Assembly: GCA_002102225.1 (NCBI GenBank)
Contig: LQPB01000057.1
Span: 38,602 to 102,601 of the forward strand
Direction of reading: 5' to 3'
Length of the DNA: 64,000 nucleotides
Source of the DNA: Mycobacterium interjectum
GTDB taxonomy: Bacteria; Actinomycetota; Actinomycetes; Mycobacteriales; Mycobacteriaceae
Shown here: piece after piece, positions 36,101 to 44,703 of the stretch
Position numbering within the stretch: the first letter of the stretch is position 1
Layout of the letters: each line of letters begins with the position of its first letter
Position numbers and translations under genes: made by a program
Notes under the pieces: model-generated
Told to the model about the DNA's origin: nothing
What the model saw: only the letters and a program-made list of their open reading frames with translations
Database searches by the model: none

Positions 36101-36648
36101 CCGAAGTCGTCCGGCTGACGCTTGTGTCGCACGCTATGACCGACGCGATGGCCGCCGGACGGTTTCCGGCCGACGAGTCGCTCAACGAGATCGGCCGCCG
36201 GCAAGTCAAAAAGGCCGGGCGCCTTGATGTTCAGAAAGACGCGCGCCTGTTCGCGGCACCCGAGCAGCGGGTGCGGGAGACCGCGCAGCTGCTGGGCCTG
36301 CACGCCGCAACCGAACCTCGGCTGGCCGACCTGCAGTGCGGCCAATGGTGTGGGCACACGCTGCGGGCGGTCGGACCCACCGAACTCGAGACGTGGCTGA
36401 CCGATCCGGCCCGGGCACCGCACGGCGGCGAATCGATCGTGGAGTTGATCAAACGGGTGGCGGGCTGGCTGCAGTCCCTGACCGGCGACACCGCGCCTGC
36501 CGTGGCGGTGACGCATCCGGCGGTGATCCGCGCCGCCATCCTGCACAGCCTCGACGCGCCCCCGACGTCGTTCTGGGGCATCGATATCGCCCCGGTGAGT
36601 CGCACCGTGCTGCACTTCCGCAATGGCCGGTGGACGCTGCGGTTGTAA
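36097..36648 (+). CDS. Histidine-phosphatase-fold protein with degenerate motif
   Basis: 183 residues. The order of elements is that of the histidine phosphatase superfamily: N-terminal LTLVSHAMTDAM, then APEQRVRETAQLLGL, LADLQCGQWCGHTLR and VAVTHPAVIRAAI. The canonical RHG is SHA, the glutamate of the ExxxGxWxG motif is glutamine, and THG is THP, so both His remain but the leading Arg and the acid are lost. Coupling to cbtA under a B12 riboswitch suggests a cobalamin-related job, such as a CobC-like alpha-ribazole phosphatase or a non-catalytic relative. Confidence 0.78.
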   Translation: MTEVVRLTLVSHAMTDAMAAGRFPADESLNEIGRRQVKKAGRLDVQKDARLFAAPEQRVRETAQLLGLHAATEPRLADLQCGQWCGHTLRAVGPTELETWLTDPARAPHGGESIVELIKRVAGWLQSLTGDTAPAVAVTHPAVIRAAILHSLDAPPTSFWGIDIAPVSRTVLHFRNGRWTLRL

Positions 36649-36732
36649 CTTTGCTTTCGCGGCTCGCCAGACCATGCGGCTTGCCCCAAAAGTTGGTAGC
36701 GCATGCGGTATCGAATTCGTCAGCCACCTATG

Positions 36733-36749
36733 CCCCGAGTCGATCGGGG
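36733..36749. terminator. Short hairpin between convergent genes
   Basis: CCCCGA-GTCGA-TCGGGG, a 6-base stem in the 123-base spacer between the phosphatase-like gene and lpqF. No T-run; weak candidate. The rest of the spacer shows nothing recognisable. Confidence 0.3.
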
Positions 36750-36771
36750 TCACGCGCCGGCCCTGATCACG

Positions 36772-38139
36772 CTATGGGGGCGCGATGAGCGCGAAGGCCT
36801 GCTTGGCCACCTGCAACATCCAGCCGGTCACGGTGGGCCCGTGATCGCGCGGCCAATTGAGCTGGAAGCTGACCACCCACGGCTGCCGGTTCTTGTCGAC
36901 GGCGTACCAGCTGAACGTCAGATCACCGGGCAGCCCACCGGCTTTCGCGCCGATATACGGCCACACGTTGCGGTCCAGCTGGATGCCGGCCACCGCGGAA
37001 AGGATCTGCCTGACGGGCGCGGCCGGGCCGTCCGCGTCGGCCTGCAGTGCCGCATGCACGCGGCAGATGTCCTCGGCGCTGCCGTACCACTCGGCGCCGT
37101 AGGCCGATGCCGGGGTGTGGGCGCGGGTCGGATCGGGTTCGTACGGAGTGGAATTCGCCCGTTCCAGCAGCTGGGCGCGGACCTGCGGCGAGCCATGCTT
37201 CCATTGGTCGCGCAGGTCCGGTTTGCCCCAACCGACGGAGAACAGCTCGTACATCGTCGGGAACGGCGTCATGCTGGCCGGGTCGTGATGGCCGGCCGTG
37301 GCGAGCGCCTCCTCGATGGCGCGCGTGCCCAGTCGCCCGATGAGCAGGTCGGTGGCCATGTTGTCACTCGTGGCGATCATCTTCTCCGCGGCCGTGCGCA
37401 CCGAAACATGCGCTCCGACGGGCAGTTCCAGGCCCGATGAGCCCACCGCGCGGCTCTTGTCGGTGACGGTGAGCTGATCGTCCCACGACGCCGTCCCGCT
37501 CCGGACCGCGCCGGCCAGCGCGTGCAGCACGTACAGCTTGAAAATCGATGCCAGCGGCAAGGATTCGCCCGTGTTGGTGCCCGCCACCGGATCGCAGTGG
37601 CCGTCGTCGACCTTGGCGACCTGGTAGGAGTACCGGGCACCGGTCTTGCTCAGCACCGCGTCGATGTCGTGCCAGGAGTTGACCTTCGGCGCCTGCGTGT
37701 CGACATCGAACCGATCCACCTTGCCGTCGTCATCGGTGTGTATCCGGATGTCCTGACGCGCGCCGTACGAGGTGACCAGGTGCAAGGTGGCCACGCTGGC
37801 GCTGATGTCGACGCCGGCGAGGGTGAACGGGCGATCCCACCACAGCGCTTCCATGGTCGTCTCGACCGACTCGACTTTGCCGGGCGTGGCGAGCGTGCCG
37901 ACGCCGACCGGGCCGATGGGCCAGTCCGAATTCAGCATGTCCAGAGTCTGCTGGGCCCGGATGCCGGGAGGGGTCCTGGTGTCGATCTGACGCCCCGGGT
38001 TGGCAGCGTTCGCGTGCGGGGCGGGCGAGGGCGCACAACCGGGCGCCAGGGTCACCACCAGAGCCGCGGCGGCGCCCAACGCCGCCGCTCGCCGCCGCGT
38101 CGACCGCCCGCTAGCCACCCTGCTTGGTGCCGGCAACAT
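36772..38139 (-). CDS. lpqF: Lipoprotein LpqF, beta-lactamase-fold
   Basis: 455 residues from ATG 38139 (GTG 38118 is an alternative that trims seven residues). Arg-rich signal peptide with lipobox LAPGC, an N-terminal cystatin-like region, then a class A beta-lactamase-like domain with SIFK (SxxK), SDN in ATSDNMATD, and KAG in place of KTG. Family members are serine hydrolases or penicillin-binding-like proteins outside the membrane; activity is untested. Corresponds to Rv3593. The start lies inside the mhuD gene (29-base overlap), so the pair is an operon. Confidence 0.88.
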   Translation of the reverse strand: MLPAPSRVASGRSTRRRAAALGAAAALVVTLAPGCAPSPAPHANAANPGRQIDTRTPPGIRAQQTLDMLNSDWPIGPVGVGTLATPGKVESVETTMEALWWDRPFTLAGVDISASVATLHLVTSYGARQDIRIHTDDDGKVDRFDVDTQAPKVNSWHDIDAVLSKTGARYSYQVAKVDDGHCDPVAGTNTGESLPLASIFKLYVLHALAGAVRSGTASWDDQLTVTDKSRAVGSSGLELPVGAHVSVRTAAEKMIATSDNMATDLLIGRLGTRAIEEALATAGHHDPASMTPFPTMYELFSVGWGKPDLRDQWKHGSPQVRAQLLERANSTPYEPDPTRAHTPASAYGAEWYGSAEDICRVHAALQADADGPAAPVRQILSAVAGIQLDRNVWPYIGAKAGGLPGDLTFSWYAVDKNRQPWVVSFQLNWPRDHGPTVTGWMLQVAKQAFALIAPP

Positions 38140-38431
38140 CCATCACGACCTCGAATTCCAGCAGCGACGCTCCAGTCGCCACGGGGTTGGCCCGCTCGCC
38201 GGCATGGGCCTCGATGGCGGGACCCTTCGCCCACGCCTGGAAGGCGTCTTCGGACTCCCAGTGCGTCACCACGAAGTAACGGTTCTCGCCCTTGATGGGG
38301 CGCAGCAGCTGGAAGCCGAGGAAGCCGGGTTGCCGATCGACCGCGTGCGCGCGGTGGGCGAACCGCTTCTCCAGTTCGGGGCCGGCGTCCGCGGGCACCT
38401 CGATTGCGTTGATCTTCACCACGTGCGGCAT
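38111..38431 (-). CDS. mhuD: Haem-degrading monooxygenase MhuD
   Basis: 106 residues, one longer than M. tuberculosis MhuD (Rv3592). The key residues are present with a +1 shift: Asn8, Trp67 and His76 (haem ligand), in KINAIEV, AFQAWAKG and EAHAGER. It binds haem and opens it to mycobilins with iron release in the cytoplasm. A leaderless-type box TAGCCT stands six bases before the ATG. Confidence 0.95.
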   Translation of the reverse strand: MPHVVKINAIEVPADAGPELEKRFAHRAHAVDRQPGFLGFQLLRPIKGENRYFVVTHWESEDAFQAWAKGPAIEAHAGERANPVATGASLLEFEVVMDVAGTKQGG

Positions 38432-38437
38432 TCCGCT

Positions 38438-38443
38438 AGGCTA
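38438..38443 (-). promoter_or_regulatory. Leaderless -10 box of mhuD
   Basis: On the minus strand TAGCCT is at -12 to -7 relative to the mhuD ATG, with no Shine-Dalgarno between. Confidence 0.45.
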
Positions 38444-38494
38444 CCGCGCCGCCCGGCTTGCCCAACCCCCGGGCGGGCCACGCAAGATGGTGCT

Positions 38495-39262
38495 ATGCCC
38501 AGCGATCTGTTGACCTGCCACGGCGGCCGCGGCGAGCCGTTGGTGCTGGTGCATGGCCTGATGGGGCGCGGCACCACCTGGCCGCGGCAGCTGCCGTGGC
38601 TGGCCCGGCTGGGCACCGTCTACAGCTACGACGCCCCGTGGCACCGGGGCCGCGACGTCGACGATCCACACCCGATCAGCACCGAACGCTTCGTGGCCGA
38701 CCTAGCCGACGCCGTCGGCGGCCTGGGGGCGCCGGCCAGGCTGGTGGGGCATTCGATGGGCGCCCTGCACTCGTGGTGCCTGGCCGCCGAGCGCCCGGAG
38801 CTGGTGTCGGCGCTGGTGGTCGAGGACATGGCGCCGGACTTCCGGGGCCGCACCACCGGGCCGTGGGAGCCGTGGCTGCACGCCCTCCCCGTCGAATTCA
38901 GTTCTGCCGAAAAGGTTTTCGACGAATTCGGGCCGGTCGCCGGACGGTATTTCCTGGACGCCTTCGACCGCACGGAAAGCGGGTGGCGGTTGCATGGGCA
39001 CACCTCGCGTTGGATCGAGATCGCCGCCGAGTGGGGCACCCGGGACTACTGGGCGCAGTGGGAGGCGGTGCGAGCCCCGGCGCTGCTCCTCGAGGCCGGC
39101 AACTCGGTCACCCCGCCCGACCAGATGCGCGCGATGGCCGAAACGGATTCCCCGACAACATATTTGCACGTCCCACAGGCCGGTCACCTGATTCACGACG
39201 AGGCGCCGCGGGAGTACCGGGACGCGGTGGAGGCCTTCCTGGCGGCTACCGCCGGCCGGTGA
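38495..39262 (+). CDS. Alpha/beta hydrolase
   Basis: 255 residues. LVLVHGLMGRGTTW (oxyanion region), nucleophile elbow GHSMG, an acid in LEAGNSVTPPDQ region and the His in VPQAGHLIHDEAP complete a plausible triad. No signal peptide. Corresponds to Rv3591c. It is divergent from mhuD with a 63-base spacer; CAAGAT at -12 to -7 is a weak leaderless-type box. Substrate unknown. It overlaps the GMC dehydrogenase gene tail to tail by 17 bases. Confidence 0.85.
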   Translation: MPSDLLTCHGGRGEPLVLVHGLMGRGTTWPRQLPWLARLGTVYSYDAPWHRGRDVDDPHPISTERFVADLADAVGGLGAPARLVGHSMGALHSWCLAAERPELVSALVVEDMAPDFRGRTTGPWEPWLHALPVEFSSAEKVFDEFGPVAGRYFLDAFDRTESGWRLHGHTSRWIEIAAEWGTRDYWAQWEAVRAPALLLEAGNSVTPPDQMRAMAETDSPTTYLHVPQAGHLIHDEAPREYRDAVEAFLAATAGR

Positions 39263-40943
39263 GCCCGTACGCGGTGCGCAGTGCCACCGCCATCAGCGTG
39301 TTGGTCGGGTTCTGGCAGCCGGAGGTGACGAACACGCTGCCGTCGGCGACGTAAACGTTGTCCATCTGGTGCATTCGCCCGTTCGGGTCGACGACGCTCG
39401 TCGCCGGTGACACGCCCATCTGCATGCCGCCCATGACGTGCTTGGTGTTGGGCGGGGTGCCCCCGCTCAGCTTGCGCTCCAGCCCGTCGGGGATGGCGGC
39501 GAACAGCTGCGCGCCGGCGGCCGCCATCATCGCGGTGATGGGCACCAGGAAAAACGTTTGCGCGACCGCCTCGTGCCTGCCGGGTGCCCAGGTCACGCGG
39601 GCCACCGGCTGGCCGTTGAGGTCGGTGACCGTCGGGTCGAGCGTGACGTTGTTGGTCAGGTACGGCAGGTCGGTGCCGATGAAGTTGACGCCCGCGAGCC
39701 GGTCGCGCAGCAGCGAGGCGCGCATCAGATCCTTGAACGGGCTGCCGAACAGCTGCACGCCCGGCAGGAATCCCAGGATTTCCTGGTAGAACTTGCCCTC
39801 CGTGATCGGGTCCTGGCTCCCGCCCAGCTCGCACAGCCCGCCGCGGATGTAGGGCAGCCCGGCCAGTTTCGCCGCGAGGCGGGCCCCGGGGAAGTTGGGG
39901 TCACAGAAATCCTCCATGCACTGCGTGATCGAGCGGCCGCGGTAGGCGTGCACCCGCTGGTCGAGGTAGATGCCGAACCCGTCGACAAAGTTGTGGAACA
40001 TCAGCCGGGCGCCGATGCGTCCGCTGGCGTCCGGCAGGCCGGACAGCAGCGCCAGGCGCGACGTCTCGATCGCCGAGGCGGCCAGCACCACCAGGTCGGC
40101 GCTCTCCCCGCCGGGGTTGCCCTGCGGGTCGAGGTAGGAGACGCCGGTGGCGCGCCGGCCGGTGAAGTTGACCTTGGTGACGGTGGTTTCGGGGCGCAAC
40201 TGCGTCCGCCCGGTCCGCAGGGCCAGGCGCAGCGGCGCCAGCGCGCCCACCCGGGCCGAGATCGGGCAGCCGTAGTTGCTGCAGAACCCGCAGTTGTTGC
40301 ACGCAGGGCGGCCGTCGTATTCGACCGAATTGATCGCGGTCGGAAACGGGTAGGGGTGCAGCCCAATGCGCTTGGCCCCCTTGGCGATGAGCGTGGAGGA
40401 GCGCTGCTGCGGGCCCGGCGGCATCGGGAAGTTTTGCGTGCGCGGCGCGTGCTTGAAGGAAAGCGCGGGGATCGCGCGGACATCGCCCTGCGTCCCGAGC
40501 AGCGTTTCGATCGCGTCGTAGTAGGGGGCGATCTCGCTGTATTCGAACGGCCAATCCTGCACGTCCGCGCCGGGCTGCGGGCCCAGCATCGACAGCCCTT
40601 TGAAGTCGATGTCCCAAAACCGTGGGACCTTCGCGTCCCAGTGTGTGGTTCCGCCGCCGACGGTCACCGGGAGTTCGTTGACCGGGCCGACGTAGCTGGC
40701 CGCCTGGCCGGCGTTGGCGCGAAAGGTGCGCGGGTAGGCCAGGGGGTCCGGCTGCTCGAAATAGCGGTACAACGACTTGAGTTCGTCGTTGGCGAACGTC
40801 GTCCCGAGGGGTCCGGTGCCGTCGAGGTTGGTGTAGTAGTTCGACCCCTTCTCGAATATCACGACGTCCCAACCGTTTTGGGCGAGCTCCATCGCCACCG
40901 TCGACCCGCCGGCGCCGGAGCCAACGATGACCGCCTTAGACAC
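39246..40943 (-). CDS. GMC-family dehydrogenase with cysteine cluster
   Basis: 565 residues. FAD motif GSGAGGSTVAMELA at 8-21, a GGGTTHWDAKVPRFW region typical of GMC oxidoreductases, and late motifs HVMGGMQMG and GSVFVTSGCQNPTNTLMAVALR. A cluster C215-x2-C218-x2-C221-x4-C226 resembles the iron-sulfur hinge of bacterial glucose/gluconate/sorbitol dehydrogenase large subunits. GTG start overlaps the partner gene stop by eight bases. It probably oxidises a sugar or alcohol and hands electrons to the membrane chain. Substrate unknown. I do not recall it at this locus in M. tuberculosis. Confidence 0.85.
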   Translation of the reverse strand: MSKAVIVGSGAGGSTVAMELAQNGWDVVIFEKGSNYYTNLDGTGPLGTTFANDELKSLYRYFEQPDPLAYPRTFRANAGQAASYVGPVNELPVTVGGGTTHWDAKVPRFWDIDFKGLSMLGPQPGADVQDWPFEYSEIAPYYDAIETLLGTQGDVRAIPALSFKHAPRTQNFPMPPGPQQRSSTLIAKGAKRIGLHPYPFPTAINSVEYDGRPACNNCGFCSNYGCPISARVGALAPLRLALRTGRTQLRPETTVTKVNFTGRRATGVSYLDPQGNPGGESADLVVLAASAIETSRLALLSGLPDASGRIGARLMFHNFVDGFGIYLDQRVHAYRGRSITQCMEDFCDPNFPGARLAAKLAGLPYIRGGLCELGGSQDPITEGKFYQEILGFLPGVQLFGSPFKDLMRASLLRDRLAGVNFIGTDLPYLTNNVTLDPTVTDLNGQPVARVTWAPGRHEAVAQTFFLVPITAMMAAAGAQLFAAIPDGLERKLSGGTPPNTKHVMGGMQMGVSPATSVVDPNGRMHQMDNVYVADGSVFVTSGCQNPTNTLMAVALRTAYGLTGRR

Positions 40944-41724
40944 TCACGCCGCCCCGCCCGCCCAGTTTGGCGACCACCTGTTCCCAGCCGTGGCGCAGCC
41001 GGTTGATGATGTCGGTGACGACCACCACGTCCCACTGGATCGCTTCGACCTGGGCGGGGGTGTATCCGCGTGGCTGGGAGTCCCCGGGGTACTTGATGTC
41101 CTTCCAGCCGACCAGGTTCGCGTTGCCGCCGTATTCGGGCACGCTGTACATCGCCTCGATGGTGTGGCCGAACAGGACGTTGGCGAAGGCCGCCGCCGGC
41201 CCGTGGGTCAGGATGAGGTCCTGCCGGACCGGCTGCACCGCGGTGAAGTCGCCGCCGGCCTGCTGGTCGAGCAGCGCGATGCCGCTGGTGTACTGGTTGC
41301 GCAGCTGCGTCAGCCGCTGTTGCCACCCGTACGCCTGCGCGCGGTTGAGCGGGACGAAGGTGGCCATGTAGTCCTGGGAGCCGCCGGCCCGGTTGCTCCA
41401 AGGGCCGCCGGCGTGCACGTCGGCGGGCGCGACGTCGAACACCGACAGCATCCGGTCCAGGTAGTTCACCACGTTGGCCTCGTGCGCCCCGGGGCTGCCG
41501 AGCTCTACCGGGCAGTCTTCCGGCCCGGGGATCAGCCGGCGGGTGGCGGCGTCGAGCACCGCCGCCTGGTGCGGCGACAGGAATCGATAGCCGGAGGCGG
41601 CGGACGCGGCGGGCAGGTGCCCCCGCATGGCCGCGGCCAGCGGCAGCAGGCTCAGGCCGCCGAGCACCGCGCGCCGGGGCACCGGCGGCAAGCGGGATCC
41701 GTCGGCGGCCTCCTCGCTGGGCAC
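40936..41724 (-). CDS. Gluconate 2-dehydrogenase subunit 3-like, Tat-exported
   Basis: 262 residues from GTG 41724. A twin-arginine signal PVPRRAVLGGLSLLPLAAAM is followed by the subunit-3 pattern YRFLSPHQAAVLDAATRRLIPGPEDCPG-like, VVNYLDRMLS and a conserved TIEAMYSVPEYGGNANLVGWKDI. These small subunits escort the flavin subunit through the Tat system and anchor it. A leaderless-type box TACCCT precedes the GTG by six bases, which decides this start over one at 41847. Operon with the GMC dehydrogenase; divergent from the hyf-like operon over 182 bases. Confidence 0.82.
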   Translation of the reverse strand: MPSEEAADGSRLPPVPRRAVLGGLSLLPLAAAMRGHLPAASAASGYRFLSPHQAAVLDAATRRLIPGPEDCPVELGSPGAHEANVVNYLDRMLSVFDVAPADVHAGGPWSNRAGGSQDYMATFVPLNRAQAYGWQQRLTQLRNQYTSGIALLDQQAGGDFTAVQPVRQDLILTHGPAAAFANVLFGHTIEAMYSVPEYGGNANLVGWKDIKYPGDSQPRGYTPAQVEAIQWDVVVVTDIINRLRHGWEQVVAKLGGRGGVSV

Positions 41725-41730
41725 ATCGGC

Positions 41731-41736
41731 AGGGTA
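41731..41736 (-). promoter_or_regulatory. Leaderless -10 box of the subunit-3 gene
   Basis: On the minus strand TACCCT stands six bases before GTG 41724. Confidence 0.45.
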
Positions 41737-41874
41737 AGGCGCAGATTTGAGTCTCCGGTGGAACGCTCGCCCGGCGGCGTGTCGGGTTGCGCCGATAGCG
41801 GGCTCTGCGATACCGGCGGGCGCTCGACGCGCGGACCGCAACACCATCTGATAAATTCTTCAACTGTTCATACC

Positions 41875-41880
41875 TAGGAT
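41875..41880 (+). promoter_or_regulatory. Candidate -10 box of the ArsR/hyf-like operon
   Basis: TAGGAT fits TANNNT and would start transcription about 20 bases before the ArsR gene. The surrounding 41850-41895 is AT-rich with three spaced TTCA words, a possible self-operator. Confidence 0.35.
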
Positions 41881-41906
41881 CCAACGAATCTTCAGGAGAG
41901 GCCGGC

Positions 41907-42242
41907 GTGTCGGAGCCGCTGTACAAGGTCAAGGCCGATTTCTTCAAGACGTTGGGCCACCCGGCGCGGATCCGGGTGCTTGAGCTGCTCGTCGCCGGGG
42001 ACAAGTCGGTCGCCGAGCTGTTGCCCGAGGTCGGACTGGAATCGTCGAACCTGTCCCAACAGCTGGGGGTGTTGCGCCGGGCGGGCGTGGTGGACGCGCA
42101 CCGGGACGGCAACACGATGATCTACTCGATCGCCTCACCGGACATCGCCGAACTGCTCCTGGTGGCGCGCAAGGTTCTGACCGGGGTGCTCAGCGACCGG
42201 ATGGCGCTGTTGGAGGACCTGCGCGCCGGGAGCGCGCAGTAG
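41907..42242 (+). CDS. ArsR-family regulator (Rv0081-like)
   Basis: 111 residues of winged helix: FFKTLGHPARIRVLELLV, then the recognition helix ESSNLSQQLGVLRRAGVVDAHRDGNTMIYSI. There are no cysteines, so it is not a metal sensor of the classic type. GTG start with CAGGAGAGG. It is very close to M. tuberculosis Rv0081, a hub regulator tied to hypoxia, and as there it heads the hydrogenase-like operon (six bases to the next gene). It probably represses its own operon. Confidence 0.9.
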   Translation: MSEPLYKVKADFFKTLGHPARIRVLELLVAGDKSVAELLPEVGLESSNLSQQLGVLRRAGVVDAHRDGNTMIYSIASPDIAELLLVARKVLTGVLSDRMALLEDLRAGSAQ

Positions 42243-42247
42243 CGTTC

Positions 42248-42727
42248 ATGGGCTGGATTCGCAAGGCCTTCGGCGTCGGCCGGATCGCCGAACCCGCCGG
42301 ACCATTACCGCAGCAGGCGATGAAACCGATTGCGGGAGTGCGTGGTTCGCTGCAGATCCGGCACGTCGACGCCGGGTCCTGCAATGGCTGCGAAGTCGAG
42401 ATCGCGGGCGCATTCGGGCCGGTGTACGACGCCGAGCGGTTCGGCGCGCGCCTGGTGGCATCCCCCCGGCACGCGGACGCGCTGCTGGTCACCGGCGTCG
42501 TGACACACAACATGGCCGGTCCGCTGCGCGACACGCTCGACGCGACGCCGCGGCCGCGGCGGGTGATCGCCTGTGGCGACTGCGCCATCAACCGCGGCGC
42601 CTTCGCCGATGCCTACGGCGTGGTCGGCGCCGTCGCCGAGGTGGTGCCGGTCGATCTGGAAATCCCGGGCTGCCCGCCGACGCCGGGCCAGATCATCGAG
42701 GCGCTCCGGGCGGTGACCGGCAAATGA
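42248..42727 (+). CDS. NuoB/HycG-like Fe-S subunit (Rv0082-like)
   Basis: 159 residues. All cysteines for an N2-type [4Fe-4S] cluster are present: C45 and C48 in AGSCNGCEVE, C109/C112 in ACGDCAIN, and C142 in PGCPPTP. This is the small electron-transfer subunit that sits beside the large subunit in complex I and group 4 hydrogenases. It overlaps the next gene by four bases. It shows that an electron path remains even though the large subunit lacks nickel ligands. Confidence 0.9.
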   Translation: MGWIRKAFGVGRIAEPAGPLPQQAMKPIAGVRGSLQIRHVDAGSCNGCEVEIAGAFGPVYDAERFGARLVASPRHADALLVTGVVTHNMAGPLRDTLDATPRPRRVIACGDCAINRGAFADAYGVVGAVAEVVPVDLEIPGCPPTPGQIIEALRAVTGK

Positions 42728-44703
42728 CGACCACCGAATTGATCGCTCGCCCCGCCCCCGCGCCGAACCCGTTGACCTGCAACAACTTCGGACCCGCGTC
42801 GGCGGGGACGCTGACTTCGCTGCTGGGTGCCGGCGGGGTGGGGGCGGGCATGATCGGGATGTTCGGCCCGGCGCGAGAAGTCCGCATCGGGTGGTTACTG
42901 CCGCTGTCGGGGGTCCAGCTGAGCCTCGACCCGCTGGGTGGGTTCTTCATGGCGCTCACCGGCGCGGTCGCGGTCGTCGTCGGGCTTTACACGATCGGGT
43001 ATGCCCGCCGCGGCCACTTGGGCGGGGCGACGCTCGCGGTGTTGCCGTTGTTCGTCGCGGCGATGCTGGTCGTACCCGCGGCCGCTTCGGTGACCACCTT
43101 CGCGTTGGCGTGGGAGTTGATGGCGGTCGCGTCGCTGGTGTTGGTGCTGGCCGAACACACCCGCCCGCAGGTTCGCTCCGCCGCCCTGGTGTACGCGGTG
43201 ATGACCCAGCTGGGGTTCGCCGCGATCCTGGTCGCGCTGATGGTGCTGTCGGCGGCCGGGGGCGCAAACCGGTTCGCCGACCTGCATCGGATCTCGCCGG
43301 GCGCCTGCAACGCCGTGTTCCTGCTGACGGTCGCGGGGTTCGGGTCCAAGGCCGGGCTGGTGCCGCTGCATGCCTGGCTGCCGCGCGCCCATCCGGAGGC
43401 GCCCAGCCCGGTGTCGGCGCTGATGAGCGCGGCGATGGTCAACCTGGGCGTGTACGGCATCTGCCGTTTCGATCTGCAGCTGCTGGGCCCGGGTCCACGC
43501 TGGTGGGGCCTGGTGTTGATGGTCGTCGGCGGGGTGTCGGCGCTCTATGGCGTGGTGCAGGCCTCGGTGGCCACCGACCTCAAACGGCTACTCGCCTATT
43601 CGACGACCGAGAACCTCGGGCTGATCACGCTGGCCTTGGGGGCCACCACCCTGTTCGCCGCCACCGGCGCCCACCGGCCGGCGACGATCGCCGCCGCCGC
43701 GGCCATGCTGCACCTGATCGCGCACGCGGCGTTCAAGAGTCTCGGCTTCCTGTCCGCCGGCTCGGTGCTGGGCGCGACCGGGCTGCGCGACCTCGACCGG
43801 CTGGGCGGTCTGGCCCGCCGGATGCCGGCGACCACCGCCCTGTTCGGGGTGGCGGCGCTCGGCGCATGTGGGCTGCCGCTGGGCGCGGGGTTCGTCAGCG
43901 AGTGGCTGCTGGTCCAGTCGCTGATCCACACCGCTCCAGAACACGTCGCCGTCCTGGCGTTGACCACGCCGCTGGCGGTGGGCGCGGTCGCGCTCACCAC
44001 CGGCCTGGGCGTGGCGGCGATGGTGAAGGCGTTCGGCATCGGATTCTTGGCACGGCCGCGTTCCGAGCAGGCCGCCGGGGCTGTCGAGGCGCCGCGCAGC
44101 ATGCTGGCCGGCATGGCGGTCGCGGCGGCCGCCTGCGTGACCCTGGCCGTGGCGCCCTCGACCGTCGCCCCCGCGCTGCGCCGGGCGGTCGCCGCGTTAC
44201 CGGCCGCCCGGGCAGTGGAATTCACCGACCTCGGCGCCTTGATTCGCCTACCCGGGCTGCAAGGCTCGATCGCGCCCGGCGTGATCGCCGCCGGCTGCTG
44301 CGTGGCCGCGCTGGCCGCGGCCGTGCTCGCGCAATGGCGCCGCAGGGGCCGCCCCGAGCGCGTGACGGCCCCGCTATGGGCCTGCGGCGCGGACGATCTC
44401 ACCGCCCGCATGCAGTACACGGCAACCTCGTTCGCAGAGCCGCTGCAGCGGGTCTTCGACGACGTCCTGCGACCCGACACCGACATCGAAGTCACCCACA
44501 GCGCGGAGTCGCGTTATCTGGCCGACAAGATCACCTACCGCAGCACCATCGGCGATGCGATCGAGGAACGCTGCTACCCGCCTGTGCTCCGGGCGATCTC
44601 GGCCGCCGCGGAATTGGTCCGGCGCGCACACACCGGCAGCGTGCACCTGTATCTGGCCTACGGCGCGCTCGGCGTGCTGACCGTGCTGGTGGTCGCCCGA
44701 TGA
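42724..44703 (+). CDS. Hydrogenase-4 / complex-I antiporter-like subunit (HyfB type)
   Basis: 659 residues with about 16 membrane helices, of the Mrp/NuoL-M-N proton-channel family. The conserved channel sequence is LTVAGFGSKAGLVPLHAWLPRAHPEAPSPVSALMSAAMVNLGVYGI, with key Lys in GSKAG and a later His/Lys in MLHLIAHAAFKSLGF. The C-terminal stretch PLWACGADDLTARMQYTATSFAEPLQRVFDD is the HyfB/HycC-type extension. Expected to move protons coupled to the Fe-S arm. Equivalent to Rv0083. Coupled on both sides by ATGA overlaps. Confidence 0.9.
   Translation: MTTTELIARPAPAPNPLTCNNFGPASAGTLTSLLGAGGVGAGMIGMFGPAREVRIGWLLPLSGVQLSLDPLGGFFMALTGAVAVVVGLYTIGYARRGHLGGATLAVLPLFVAAMLVVPAAASVTTFALAWELMAVASLVLVLAEHTRPQVRSAALVYAVMTQLGFAAILVALMVLSAAGGANRFADLHRISPGACNAVFLLTVAGFGSKAGLVPLHAWLPRAHPEAPSPVSALMSAAMVNLGVYGICRFDLQLLGPGPRWWGLVLMVVGGVSALYGVVQASVATDLKRLLAYSTTENLGLITLALGATTLFAATGAHRPATIAAAAAMLHLIAHAAFKSLGFLSAGSVLGATGLRDLDRLGGLARRMPATTALFGVAALGACGLPLGAGFVSEWLLVQSLIHTAPEHVAVLALTTPLAVGAVALTTGLGVAAMVKAFGIGFLARPRSEQAAGAVEAPRSMLAGMAVAAAACVTLAVAPSTVAPALRRAVAALPAARAVEFTDLGALIRLPGLQGSIAPGVIAAGCCVAALAAAVLAQWRRRGRPERVTAPLWACGADDLTARMQYTATSFAEPLQRVFDDVLRPDTDIEVTHSAESRYLADKITYRSTIGDAIEERCYPPVLRAISAAAELVRRAHTGSVHLYLAYGALGVLTVLVVAR

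Noticed and set aside
39438..41006. 522-codon open frame on the plus strand
   Set aside because: Antisense to the GMC dehydrogenase, whose FAD and cysteine motifs prove the real frame.
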